Positions 11,201-24,000 of a DNA stretch of 64,000 bases are shown here, piece by piece (the first letter of the stretch is position 1; every line of letters starts with the position of its first letter). The notes beneath the pieces were generated by a model, which saw only the letters and a list, made by a program, of their open reading frames with translations, ran no database searches and had not been told where the DNA came from. This stretch comes from Brachionus rotundiformis (Eukaryota; Rotifera; Eurotatoria; Ploima; Brachionidae). Location: the NCBI GenBank assembly GCA_016802295.1, contig JAESIW010000208.1:266947-330946 (forward strand), written 5' to 3'. The position numbers were made by a program, and so were the translations under genes.

Positions 11201-14200
11201 ATGGACTAAACTAGTTAAATTTGGGCATCTAGTGTTAGCCAGGTATTAGCCCGGGTTATTTAATTTAAAATAATTTGATGTAATACCGTGATCCCGGTAC
11301 GGATATTTCTAATGCCGAGATTTACTTTCTTGGGTCAATCGTTGGATTTGTTCTTCAATTTTCTCACTAGTTGCCTCAAAATTTGGTTACATTTAAGCTT
11401 TGTTAAACATGCCTTTATTATTTAAATAGAAGAATGCCAAATAACAAAAATACTCTGGATAAATAATGGAATCAAGCTAACTGAAAAGCAAAAAACACCT
11501 GACTTAATAAATTTCAAGATAAGAAAAATACGTACTTACCTGAAATGTGTTATTAAGAAACCCAATTAGAGAAAAATATATAATGTTTTTAAGAATATTG
11601 TTAAGGAGAGATGAGATTGAAAATCTAAGAGGTAAAATTTTGTTTTTTTTGTCAGCCCCTCACTCACCTCCCTTCTTTGAAAAGAATTAAGAGTTATGCC
11701 AAGTGGCAGTTATTACAAATATTTGTTTTCGCTAAATTTTGTTATGCTTTGCCAAACTAGCAAAACTAGGACCAAGTATATTCACATTTTTCATCTCAAT
11801 TATTTCCTCGTTTTCTTTTTTGTATTTTTTTTCTTTTTTAATTAAATATTGATTTTTATAAATTAAATTTTTGATTACTTTTTAATCCTAAATAATCCTC
11901 AGCTTAGAAAAAAAAAAAAGTTAAAAAAAAAAATTTTGCTTTCGATTCTTGGCCAAAAATGAGCAAAAAACTAATTTTTTTTTGCCAAATTTTTAAAACT
12001 AAAAAAATTAGTCACAAAATAGTTAGATAAATTCGAAAAAAATATATTTGTAAATACATAAAGCTCACAGTCTACATTCAGGTAGCGTGTACTCCTGCCT
12101 ACATATTTATTCACACTGGCAAATGTGTTTAACCAAATATCCATGAGTTTAAAGAGACAGATAGAGAGAGAAACACAACAAAATCTTTATTTTCATTTGT
12201 CTTACTAAATAATCACTTTAATTTAAAAATAAAAAGCTCTAAAAAAATCTTAATTGTAGATTCAACATCATAGATAGCAAACTCTGCGCCATTTGTGGGA
12301 ATGCTCGTTTTGTTTGGCCCTAATATTAGATATAGGTGAAAACAAACTTTAAATTAGTTCTTAATCTAAAGCGTTTTATTTAAATGACATGAATTTGGGA
12401 TATGGAACGGTAAGCTCTAAGCAAACAAAGCTCCGAACGACAAAACAAGTTCTTTCTTAGTCCACAATTTTGAACTATTAGCCAAAAGTGACGGCTGGTC
12501 GAGTGCCTAAATGGCAAATTAAAGTGGCTGAATGCACACTGTAAGAGTTTGGTCCTCGGGCTCTAAGATGCGCACAATTGCGGGACTTGGCTTCACAATT
12601 TGTTTGTATAGAGAATAGCAAAATAGAATGCGACCATATTGTCAAGTCTTAGAAAATAGAAAACTAAATTTTGGAATATTTCTTAAATATTAGTTGAATT
12701 TTTTTCCAACTTAAATATTAAATTACGTAACATATTAAATTTCATTGAAAAAAAAAGAAAGAAAAAAGAAAGATTGAGCGCATAAATTGCCGAATAACCA
12801 CATCTTTCAAGGCTCACAAATCAATATATAGCTCAATCGGAAAATTGTTTTCCTCTATTTGACTTGAATTGCGTAAGCTTTTCAATCAATAATTAAAATT
12901 TGCTACCAACCAGTTCCAAGTTCCCATCCATCCAATTTTGTTTGACTTGGCATTAGATTCAAATAGCTTTTTTTGCTTTTAGTCTAAGCCATTTATTTGT
13001 TCAAGCCTTTCAAAGTCAAGATTAATTTGGAAAGTCAACCAAAATACATCACAAATTTCTAATAAAAGGCTTCTATTAAGTATTAGGCTCTATTATAGGT
13101 GAAAATAAAAAAATCATATTTCTATGCCATGTATCACAATTTTTTCTATAATTACTTACATAATCAAATTTAATAAACAAGTCACTTTTTCATGATATAT
13201 TTATTAAAATTTGAACAAAATCCCAAAAATCGATAATGTACCTTTATTTGGCCCGAGCACGCACACAAGGATATTTCTCAATTCCTAAAATAAAAACTAA
13301 TACTAAATTAAAAACTCATGTATTTATGTTAGATTTTAATAAGTGTTCTCGATTCAAAGCGCTTAATCTTTCTAGGCTTTGCTCAAATATTTGCAGATAA
13401 GTTGGCATTTAATGGAACATTATGATAGATTGAGCCATTACGTAATACTGGCAACAAATGGTTTCTAAGTAATGGGAAACAAACTGTTCTTTGGTCCGAG
13501 TCTTGAGAGACCTAGTATTCGAAATGCAAAATTTAATTATCAAGTATCATTTACTAAAAAATATGAACTAGCCAAACAAAAAAATGGGTTAAACATAACT
13601 TGAAATTTTATACGAACTACCTCTAACTTGATTTTAAATGACAGATGATTGTAATTAAAGAGACTGAAGCCATTCGAACCAAAGTTGAAATAGCATATAT
13701 TTTTGTAATGGTCAGCTAGAGAGCGCTCTTGGTTCACTTTATCTATCTAGCTCGAGTTTCTTAACCCAGATTTTTTATCTACTAAATCGATAAAATTTGA
13801 CAATTTCACTCTATGTGATTAATGCGCCTAATTAGCGCAATTTATTATGTAATTTTAAATATTTTCAGTTCTAATTAAGGGAGTATCAAGGCCATTAGGA
13901 GTAGATTGGTAATTATTTGAACAAATATTGTTTTAGTTTAGTGCCAGATAAACAAAAAAGTCAGCCTAGGACCCAACTAGCCATTTAATCGCACTAAGTT
14001 ATTAAATAAATTTAGTTAAAAACCCCTATAAACATATCCTAATAAATATTATAAATTTAAATTAATTACTATTTTGCATTTTTAAAATTAAAATATTTAG
14101 CTACTTTAATAAGAAAATTATAGACAAATTGTTGCATTAAAAAATGTAAATTTTCTATCGCGACAGAGTAACCATTATTGAATATGAAAAAAAAATTTGA

Positions 14201-15462
14201 ATATTTCTTTTATTTTAGTTTGATTTTAATAATAATTTAATAGATTTAAATTTTAGTCATTTTATTACTTAGATAAAAACTTTTCTTGTATTAAGATCAA
14301 GTTATTTTGAAAAATTAGCTTTGACATATCGCACAATTATTCCCTATTTAATTCAACCACTTCTAGTAAAAGTTGGGATTTACTGATATTTTAATCAATT
14401 TAATAGATTAAGCTTTCCCAAAGCTTCCCATGGTCCATAGGAGCAATTTGATACTATTTGACATTTATCAAGATCGTGAAGATAAAATAGTTCTTTTATT
14501 TTCTTAATTGATAGACATATCTTGTTTTAGATCTTAAAAATCTTGATCAATATCTAATGACCTGTTTAAATTGAGGAAATTTTTTCCCTTTTGATCTAAA
14601 CAATCTTAAAAGAGAACTATGACGTAACTTAATTTACCAAATAAAAGCAAAGATGGTCTTTTTTAATTAGTCGAAAATTTCAATTAAGATTTGAATAATT
14701 TATTTCATATATATATTATTTTTTGCTTATATGAAATACTCTTGGAAAAAAGATTATTCTCAAATATTGAAACACTTTTTCAATTTTAAATTAATAAATA
14801 AATCGATTAGGTATAAAAATCAACCGCTATTTAATTTTTTTTTTGATTTAAAAAATAATTATCTATAGCAAGAAAACTAAAATCAATATCTTATCAGCAT
14901 ATAAATGTTTTAAACAGATAAGGCCGTCAAAAAGATAGAAATGAAATTCAAAATTTTTAGCTGAGCTTTTTTTTGCTCGTCATTTTCTTTTTTCTAGTCA
15001 AAATATTTATTGTATTCAAAAATTAAAAATTATAATAAATATTCAATATGCCACCATGATTGTGGTAATTTAAAATTTATCTGCTGTGTTATTTTTGAAT
15101 ATTTATTTAATGTTTAGTATTATTTTTGATTCGTGGAAGAATAATTTTAATAGATTAAAAAAAAAGACTATAATTCACAAATCTTTTATTAATTTTTATA
15201 AAAAATAGCAATTATATATCAACAAAATACAGCAAAAATTAAATAAAACCTCAGTGCTGGGTGGTACCAGAGTTTTGAAAGAGAAAATTTTTGATAGATG
15301 GTTGTACCAGACTTATTTTGAATTTAATTGACATAATATTATAAAAAATTTAAAGTAATTTTTGAATTGGTATGGTCTTTATGTCTATTTTGAAGGAAAA
15401 AATTGAAAATTTTATTTATTGATTATAAGAACAAGAATAAAAATCAATCGGGAATACAAAAT
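8286..15462. other. Gene-poor intergenic region with assembly gap
   Basis: Bases 8411-8641 are N. An (AT)n run follows at 8663-8689. The segment just upstream of the intermediate filament start presumably holds its promoter, but no element can be named. Stretches around 9000-9500, 10200-10900 and 12400-12600 are less AT-rich than the rest and could be regulatory. A hairpin sits at 10835-10863. No protein family, tRNA or other RNA gene was recognised in the remainder. Confidence 0.6.
10835..10863. repeat. GC-rich 10-bp hairpin
   Basis: GCTGGCGAAC (10835-10844) and GTTCGCCAGC (10854-10863) form a perfect stem around a 9-base loop. The stem is much richer in G+C than its surroundings, so it is unlikely to be an accident of AT composition. 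No poly-T terminator or gene context explains it. Confidence 0.6.
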
Positions 15463-17271
15463 TCATTTTAAATTAAACAAAATTGATCTTAAATTCATTT
15501 TCAAAAATTCGCTATCATGTCCAAATCGCTTAAGCAAATCATTGAATATAATTGTCAAAGAAAACATATCAAAATATTTTTTGTTCGATCGAATTTTAGA
15601 TAATTTTTGCATTAGAATACTAAACTTTTCAACAATTGCCAAGTTTAAGCAATTTGAACTCGCTGAAGGGGAACTGTTTACATTTGAATTTCTCAGCACA
15701 ATAGAAATTTGGCTAAACCAGCTCTCGTTGCTGCATGATTCCAAAAATTTGCCAACCAACTTCCATTCAATAGACATCATCAAATAAACATCAATAGCTA
15801 AATTTAGAACTACTTGATTTCCCAATTTGCACCATTTTATCACAGTCCAAGTGCCATAAAATCTCAAAAAAATTTCTCTACTTTCCTCGTCTTTTAAATC
15901 CTGCTTTATCACTTCGAACACTTGAATTATCAAATCAACTATTAAACAAGCAAAATGGAAAAAAAACTGATAAAATTGACAATAAAAAAATTTTATTTTA
16001 TTTTCAAACCTTGGTTTAAAGTTCTAAGAATGGTCAAGCAGGTCAGAAGACGCGATTTAGGGTCTTCTAGATTTAAAAAATCCTCGCCAAATGCCTCGTT
16101 TTGTCTGTAATTGAGCACACTTTTGTACAGCTCTTCACCTATACGCCGAAACGTATTAGATAAATTTACTTTCTTTCAAAAATAGATAAATAAATAAAAA
16201 GCTTTTTTATTTAAAATTAGCTTCAATATTTACTTGATTCTGAAAGCTAAAATCAAAGTGAATAAGAGACAAGTAAATAAATTCCATAAAACAACTCTCA
16301 TATTGTTTGAACAGCCTCCTGAAATTGACCAATAAATCGGACAGAGTTGGAAGCAGCTTTTGAATCTTGTCTATTAAGCTTGGATCATTGTTTAATGGCA
16401 AGCTGAAGTCGAGCCGCTCTTTGAGCAGTGTTTCATTAATCCACATTACACTGATTGCAAATGGCTCAAATAGCTGGCTTTGATGGTTCAACTGGGGTTG
16501 TTTCTTGGCGTGGACAATAGGCTCATTTTTTGGGCTCTCTGAAGCTTGAGCTACCTTTTCTTCGGACAGTTCGATTTTTTTTAACAAATTGGTCAGTCTG
16601 TTCTTCAGAGACTGGTTCTGCTTTTCAAGCTTTTCGCTCTTTGCCAAAGCCTCTTCCAGCTATTTACAAAAAATTACCAATTCATCAATTTAAACTGGAG
16701 TAATATTATCCTACCTTGCTTTTAAGTGATTCATTGGACTCTTTACAAGTTCGGAACGAGTCGCTGAGTCTTTTGTTTTCCGAGTTTTTTTTTTTAATTT
16801 CTTCTCTTATGTTTTCAATTTCTTGGTCGTATTTGAGCCTTATTTGGTCAAATTTGAGACCATTTTGAGCGTTCAGCTTGCTCTCCTTTTCATTTAGAGC
16901 TTCTTCTTTGATCTTAAGAGTCTTGTATTCGCTCTTGATGGTCAAAAAGTGTTCAGAGCAAAATTTTTCTTTATAAAAGGTCTATTTACCATTAGTTTTG
17001 AGTGGATCTCATTGAGTTTGGTGTAAATTTTGTTCAGGTCATGCTTCTTGAGGGCGGCTTGTGGACTGATCAGGCTGGTTTGAGTGTCGTGGCCAGAGTT
17101 TGTGGCAAATTCGGAGTCAAAGTAGTCGCTCTTGTCGTCAAAGCTGTAGCAGGTCTTCGAGGCTATTCGGGAATGTACCTTGCTTAGGGACTTCTCGCTA
17201 CGGTAGAGCTCTATGTCGCTCACATACTCAATGCTTTCATTGGACTCGAGGTCGCTCTCAAATTTAGACAT
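15463..17271 (-). CDS. CCDC138: CCDC138-like coiled-coil protein
   Basis: Five exons (17271-16990, 16933-16715, 16659-16234, 16172-16010, 15938-15463) join in frame to 521 residues; introns are 55-71 bp. Seen: an acidic/Ser-rich N-terminus, a charged coiled coil at about residues 80-205, then a helical C-terminal half. The C-terminal half matches my knowledge of vertebrate CCDC138 closely: EFIYLSL, NTFRRIGEELYKSVL, LLTCLTILRTLNQ, FLESCSNESWF and especially LMQKLSKIRSNKKYFDMF, and the ending LRSILFNLK. CCDC138 is reported at centrosomes/centriolar satellites, so a role in centriole or cilium biology is expected. The start at 17271 is the first ATG of an open exon and no upstream exon is evident. 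It is divergent from the small Cys-rich gene at 17627, with about 355 bp between the starts. Confidence 0.87.
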
Positions 17272-17626
17272 TTTTAAATTTTGAAAAAAAATTCAAAATT
17301 TGCATGGATACAGCTTTTGTTGCTTGTGTACGGCTAGCCATCGACTTGACAACAATAAGACAAACTAAATGGCTCTAGTCTTTGGAGAAAAAAAATCAAG
17401 CAATAGGCTAATCTAGATGTTAAGTCAATGTGAATAAAATATTACATTTAAAAAAAAGATTTTATCTATTTTGGCAAGCAAACAATAAAATATTGTTTGG
17501 CAAAACTAGATAATAGATGATTAGGTGGTAAGAAATTCCAAACACAATTAAATTTTTGTTATAAAAGAAAATCAACCAAATTCAAAAAACACATTTTATT
17601 CAGCAAAAAAACTTGATAAACAAAGA
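17272..17626. promoter_or_regulatory. Probable shared divergent promoter region
   Basis: This 355-bp gap separates the start of CCDC138 (-) from the start of the 40-residue Cys-rich protein (+). Both genes must start transcription inside or beside it. No specific factor site can be named; the call rests only on the head-to-head layout. Confidence 0.35.
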
Positions 17627-17749
17627 ATGTGTCAAGCAACTACTTGTCAACGATGCTTTAGACCAACTTGGGTCGGATGCGGCATGCACATAGAGTCTGT
17701 TCTGGGCCATGTTCCACCACACTTGAGATGCAGATGTCCAAGAAGATAA
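17627..17749 (+). CDS. 40-residue Cys-rich (CxxC) small protein
   Basis: The frame runs from ATG to TAA: 40 residues with six Cys. It holds CQRC (7-10), then TWVGCGMHIE (14-23) and a C-terminal RCRCP (34-38). The W-GCG-H core with an N-terminal CxxC and a C-terminal CxC resembles a short family I recall from fungi, plants and bacteria (hypothetical proteins starting MC..., with TWxGCGxH), which would make it a tiny zinc-binding protein of unknown role. The local sequence is clearly less AT-rich than its flanks, which supports coding. No intron, no signal peptide. It starts about 355 bp from CCDC138 in the opposite direction. It falls below usual length cut-offs and would be missed by automated calling. 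Confidence 0.72.
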   Translation: MCQATTCQRCFRPTWVGCGMHIESVLGHVPPHLRCRCPRR

Positions 17750-18554
17750 ACCATTCACTCAAACCGTTTTATTTTAAATAGATTTTTAAATAAAATATTA
17801 TGTCTGTAGAATATAGTTTTCTTTATAATACTTTTTTTTTTATTTCTTTAAAAAGATATTTTATGAAAAATCATCGATCTATCTATACGGTTTTAAATAG
17901 AGTTATGAAATTTATGGTCAAGAAAATATATTTTTCTCCAGTGGATATCCAGGCGAAGAAAGATGACTTTTATATTTTTAACTAGATAAATTGTTTCATA
18001 TTTTCCGAAGTGGGTACTTTTTTTAATGGCAAATTTCGAATATCTTTCAATTTTTATTGATTTAATTAATAGTTTAAAAAATTCTAATTTTTTACTGAAA
18101 AAATTTTAAATTAATTGATATTGAAGTTTAAATCGAAATAATTTGAATATAAAATAGGAAAAGTTTAGTAATTATTTTAAAAAATCTAATAGTTAATTTT
18201 TCAATCTCAGACTTTACCTTCTTTACATCGGTATAGATCAGCTATTAAAAAAATTTCCGCATTAAGTCAATGATAGATAAAAAAAATAAATTTTACCAGA
18301 CTTGCCTAAAAGTTAATAAAAAAACTCTTTTTAAAGTCAAATTTTTTTTCGCCAAAAATGCTCTTGATGAAGCTGAATTATCGCAAATAGTCACCATTTT
18401 ATTTCCTATTAAATAATCACAATTATTTTTTTTTATTTAGGCTTAAAATTGGATAAAAGATATAATATTAAAGACAAGCCATCTCTTAGTAAAAATTAGA
18501 ATTCTTAGTTTTTTGATCCCTTTAATTAATTTAGACCTGTTACCGTAATGCCTT

Positions 18555-18690
18555 GCCCCCTAATGCGGCATTTATTTTCAGAATTCTGGATTTTAATGCA
18601 TGCATTTAACCCACTTTTTTTCCAGATACGCTGCGACTAAAAATGCTGCAGTTAATGTCAAAATTTTGGTATAAATGCCGCATTAAATAT
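18555..18690. repeat. Cluster of TAATGC palindromes / small foldback
   Basis: TAATGCGGCATTTA (18561-18574) and TAAATGCCGCATTA (18672-18685) are exact inverted copies; between them lie the palindrome AATGCATGCATT and another TAATG motif. Probably a small foldback element; no second copy was noticed. Confidence 0.55.
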
Positions 18691-19517
18691 GTATTTTTAT
18701 TATTAATTTTTATTTTTATTATTTTTTATTATTTTTTACATATTTTTTACTTATTTAATGCGTTTAAAAAAATTTCATCACAAGTCATTTGACTTTACGA
18801 CTTTGTACAACACTGATTTTTACAAAATAAACCTTTGGATAGCAAAAAATCCATAAAAACTTTGAATGAATTTAGGAAGGCTTGAAACAAATAATTCGAG
18901 ATATATCTATATAAAAAACATCTTTAAAACAGAATGTGAAAGTGAAAGATTAAAGACACTTTTTTATAAGATTATTAATTTAAATAATAGATGAAATATT
19001 AAGATCTTTCATCTATTGTCAATGAAATAATAAAAATCTAGTATGTTAAAATTCAATAACTCATTTAAAAAAAATATTCTTTATGATTACTTTTTCAATT
19101 TAAATCAATTTCAAGGTTAATCAACTGGCTAGTGCCCTTGTCATAAAGACTGATTAACACTCCATTTATTTAAATAATATATAAAATTTTTTTTATAAAA
19201 TTATTTTAAAAATTAAAACATTGAAATGTCAAAATAAAATTTTTTGAATTTTTTACAAAATCTGAGAAAATCAAATTAATATTATTGAAAATTGAATGCT
19301 TGAATGTTGTAATTTTCAACATTGATCTCCTGTTCACAAAGTAATTTATAAGTTAAGATAAATAAAGAAAAATAAAGTCTAACTTAGTTGGTAAGATTTT
19401 CCATTGAACTATATGGCATAAAGTTTATAGAGTACATAAGTCGTTGGATCATGCCTGAATATGGATAAAGTACAATACAGAAATATAGATAAGTTCATAA
19501 TTGATCTTTTACGACTT

Positions 19518-19920
19518 ACGCTAGTCTAGACGTGGAGCAGCTAAGCCGTGCTCTCAAGAAAGACGAGTTCGAGATAGAGCTCAAAAACAAATTTGGTGCT
19601 CTGGGCGACGAAGGTGGAGCAGAGCACCAAATTTGGAGCAAATTTGAATACCTGGAGCAGAGCTGGCCTCGTAAAAGTCTGCGGACGAAAGAAGAAGCAA
19701 CGCAATGATTGGTTGAACGATGAAGCCCTGAAGGCCATCATGGAAAAAGCCAAAGTCTTCAGGAAAGTACGGAGTGCCCTTACCAGAAGGGAGAAAGTAA
19801 CAACTTTAAACTGGTACCGCGAACTAAACAAGCTTTGCATAAGACTGGTCAGGAAAGCTTAGAAGGAGTACTGGCAAAAGAAGGCCAATGAGTTGGAGAA
19901 AATTAATAAGATTGACTGTA
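19518..19920 (+). mobile_element. LINE fragment, endonuclease-RT linker (RTE-like)
   Basis: An upstream frame reads SLDVEQLSRALKKDEFEIEL and, after a frameshift near 19680, continues as KKKQRNDWLNDEALKAI and WYRELNKLCIRLVRKA, with a stop before KEYWQKKANELE. This is the linker between endonuclease and reverse transcriptase in RTE-type non-LTR elements (often annotated as craniofacial development protein 2-like). Both the endonuclease and the RT are missing. The stretch is visibly richer in G+C than the flanks, so it is either a younger insertion or kept its own codon use. Confidence 0.7.
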
Positions 19921-21018
19921 ATTTTAGTTTTTTGCACATACTTGATTTTACTACTGTCATTGACAATAGATCAGCTCTTTGGAATGGAACTTGACTCTTC
20001 TTAAAATCTTGCTTTTTGTTATACAATCAAAGTAAGTATAAAAAGTAAAGAGAAGAGACTTATAAAAAAATGTGTGTTAAAAAGTATAATTTTTTTCCAT
20101 ACATGACCAATTTTCTATTTTCTCTTCTTCAAATACATTTTAAATAATAAAAAATTGTTTTGGGTGTAAAAGATTGGTGATCTGGTAAAATAATGCTTCC
20201 AAAAATTATTTAATAATTGAATTTTTGATTAATAGAATATTAACTAACAGGCTTTATTAGGCAAAATAAACTTTATGATCAAATAAAAATAATCGTCTAC
20301 AAAAATTATCAATTTTGAACTTAAAAATTATTTTCAAAAAAAGACAAGAGGCGATTTATTTTAATTATTAAGAATATTTTTAAGTATTAATTAATGCGTA
20401 ACTTGATTACTTGTTGTTTTTAAACATTGTTTGTTTGATATAAAAACTGCTTTGAAAAACTTTTTTTTTTAATTTTAATCACAGTGGTGCTACGATAAAA
20501 ATGTTTTACATAGATTTACCAAATTCAAAAATTGATAGAATTTGGAACAATTAAGATATAGGTTTAGATATTTGGAAAGATGGATAAGACAAAATTTTTG
20601 TAACAAGATACCAACATTAAATGGTTCAACTAGAAGTATGTAGAGAAACAATCTTTTAATTGTGGTACAAAAATGAAGTAAACAGATCAGATAAGGCCTT
20701 CACTAGCTGCAAATGATAAGATTAACTAATCTGGTTAAGCGAACATGTCCAATAAACAGATAAAAAGGATGTTTATGTTTTTTATAGTTAAGTATATTTA
20801 ATAATCTGTCTTTAGATCATTTTATCAATCTATCATTCCATTATATAGAATAAAGTTATTAATATTATTATTAATATCATTTTAATTTATTGAAAATGTT
20901 AGCATTTTATTATCAAATCATTATTTAGTTTAATAAAAATTGAAAATAAAACAAAATTATTAATAAATTAACAAAATCAATACTTCAATAAACAATTAAG
21001 GAAGACTCAGTCTTGTAT

Positions 21019-24000
21019 TCAACAAAGTTTTGAACTAACAGCATCTTGGACAGTCAAAAAAATTCTACTTTCTAAGTCCATTTTCATTCGTATGAAAAAA
21101 TCAAGTACATTTTCTAGTTTTAGATAATAATATATTTTACAACAATTTAAAATTAACAACCAAAAAACTCACCATTACAGCAAGCAAACAATATTTGTAT
21201 GTGGTCATTTTCATAATCTCGGATAATTTCCTTCAAACACTTGCAGCCTGCCTCGTCAACAAATTGTACATTGACAAAATTGATAATAATTGTTTCAAAT
21301 TTTTTGCTGCTATTCAATGTATCATTTTCATTATCATCTATCTTAATCTCTGTGTCACTTTTTTCCGACCCCTTACTGGCACATCCATAATTTATTTTAC
21401 ACTTAAACAAAGATAAAATATGCTAAAAAATAGACTAGTTCTTACATTATCTATCAGGCTTAGGTCAGAAATCATGTTACTTTTGGAGGGACAAGAAAAG
21501 TTAAGCTGCTGCTTGAATATGTCTGATGTAACAAAATAAATTGATTGATTTGGACAAACAACTCGGATGGATTCATGTTCTGTTGCCAAATACTTGTCTA
21601 CTTGACGATACAACTCGAAGTCTTTGACTCTTCCTTGTATCTTAACTTGAAGTTTTTGTGTCCGGTAGGTGTTCAAAAATAAAACAGTAAGAAAGCCAAT
21701 GCACAGACCAAAGTCAACATCAAGTATAATAGTTGAGACAAAGGTAACTAGCCAGGTGATAAAGTCGAGCTTATCCAATTTCCAGTAATGAGGCAGATCG
21801 CGTACTTGAAGAAGCAAGTTGAGGAGTGCAGCCACTATAATCGAACCCAAACAGGCTTTTGGAAGCTGTTCCAGGAAGGGTCCAAGCCAAAGCATGACTG
21901 TGAGAACAACTGAACTAGCTATTATGGCAACTAGCTGGGTTTTTCCACCTGAACTGTCGGCGACAACTGTTCTCGACAAAGAACCACAACTGACAAAACT
22001 TTGGAAAAATGAACCAACAATGTTTGATGCACCAAGTGCAAAAAATTCTTTATTTGAATCTATTTTATATTTATGCTTTCTGGCAAAAAGATCTGATACA
22101 GATAAGCTGGTCGCGTATGCAATAACCGATAGAATTATGGCATCTAGTAGCATATCCATGAGCAAATTAAACTCTGGAAGTTGCGGCTCTGGAAAGCCTT
22201 TTGGTATAGTTCCAACCACAGTCATTTGGTAATTTTTGTTTAACCCAGCCATGTTAGATATCACTGTACCAGCAATTATGACAAAAAGCTCTATTGGCAA
22301 AGGTATGTTTCTTAACTGGGTTTTGAATCTTTCATTTATTTGTGTCCGACTCAGATAAAGAAAAACAATACAAACTATGGAGAATATGAATGCTGCCCAA
22401 TTGATTGATTCGATGTTTTGGAAAAGCCTCAAATAAAGCTTAAAATAAAATTTCAAGATTTTATTTAATTGAAAAAATATTTTAATTCATTCTTAATTTG
22501 TGGTATTTACGCTAATTTCTGTACCAAAAAGATAAAACATAAATTGAATTTTTTCATCTTTTGTCATATAATTATAAAGCATTTTTCCAGTAAAATTTTC
22601 TAAATTATAATTATAAGTCAAGTGCTTAGGGGTCCTAATCGTCCACTATCATTTACTCTATTTTAATCATTTTTCTAAATTGTAAATTAAACCACTAGTG
22701 TCATTGTACATGTACAAGATTTCTTTGATATAGCTACCAAAGTTTTCTATCTAGTAAAGTATATCAAGCGTGCTCTTCGTAACTTATCATTATTATTATT
22801 ATTAATTAAATGGTTAATTGGTATGAAGATTTTTTGAGGAACAGAACGCAGCATGTTGTTCTTGGAAATTCTATCTGTTTGGTCAGCATTTCTAAGTTGA
22901 GCTCTTCAAGGGTCTGTTCTTGGACCAATACTTTTCATCCTTTACTTAAATGACCTTAAAGATTGTGTTTCGAATAAGATTCTAGCTCCTAACCAAAATA
23001 TTATCTCTTGTCAATTAAATTTATAAAAAAATTAAGTTACCAAAGATGTAGATGCGATTAGTGAATGGATACGGATATGGGGCATGGGTTTGTGAGCTAA
23101 AAGGTATCTTATAGCAATGAAGAGAGTTGGAATGTAACACCAGAGGTAGCTAGCTGCGATTTTGGTGTGATGGTATTATCTGATTTAAAGTAGACTGCTC
23201 AAGTAGAAAGTGTGTGTGCAAAAGCAAACAAGATCCCAGGAATGTTTAAGCATACATTTGCCAGTAGAGACATAATTGTATACTTCTATGGTCAGACCAC
23301 ATCTAGAGTGTGCAAGCATGGAATCCAAGCAAATGAATATGATAAACTAAATAGACTTCCTCTATCTATATTAAAAAAGAAAGGAGCAATCGTATGATAA
23401 TCTACAGGCTCTTCAGGCGCTCTTCAAATTATGAAACGATTTGGCAAGCATGTTATCTTTTCAAAACAGAGTGGTACCACAATGGAAAAAGGTTATTGTG
23501 AATTTCAAAAACAAGCAGAACATAAATTTTTCCTATTTTGATAAATTATAGTTTACTAAAATAAACAAAATCAATTATAAATTTAAGTCTTATTAATCTT
23601 TTACTTTTTGACTTTTATCAACATTAGAAAAATTATTCAAGGTTACAAAGATGCAAGAAAGTATGTTGCAGTATTTTTTTAAATATATTTTATTTTAATA
23701 AATTTTAATTTATCAAAATAGGAGGAATTTTGGTTCTGTTTGTTTTTGAAATTCACAATACCATGGAATAGATTGCTTGATAGTGTTGTTAAATCCATGG
23801 ATATTGCTGCATCATATTCATATTGCCAAAGAGCAGTATTGGACATTCTTGTTAGAATGTCGCAGCCAGAACTACTAACTAAAAACAAGCTCTCTTTATA
23901 GAATTTAAAATAGTTTCCTTTTTTCAAAAGTAAATCAACCTCATAAAATAAGTTTAGTGTTTTTATATACGAAAAATGAAAAAAAAAAGAATTTTTTAAT

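Larger units (their letters stand above)
17750..21018. other. Intergenic region without a recognised host gene
   Basis: AT-rich DNA between the small Cys-rich gene and the SLC26 3' end. It holds a palindromic TAATGC cluster (18555-18690) and a LINE piece (19518-19920). Nothing else is recognisable; the short open frame at 17800-17985 has no family features. Confidence 0.6.

Noticed and set aside
15419..15787. 122-codon plus-strand frame
   Set aside because: Antisense to the last CCDC138 exon, whose protein is clearly recognised.
21056..21062. Apparent frameshift in the T-run near the end of SLC26
   Set aside because: Counting the run (7 bases) shows the frame holds and gives the normal family ending LTVQDAV; no frameshift.
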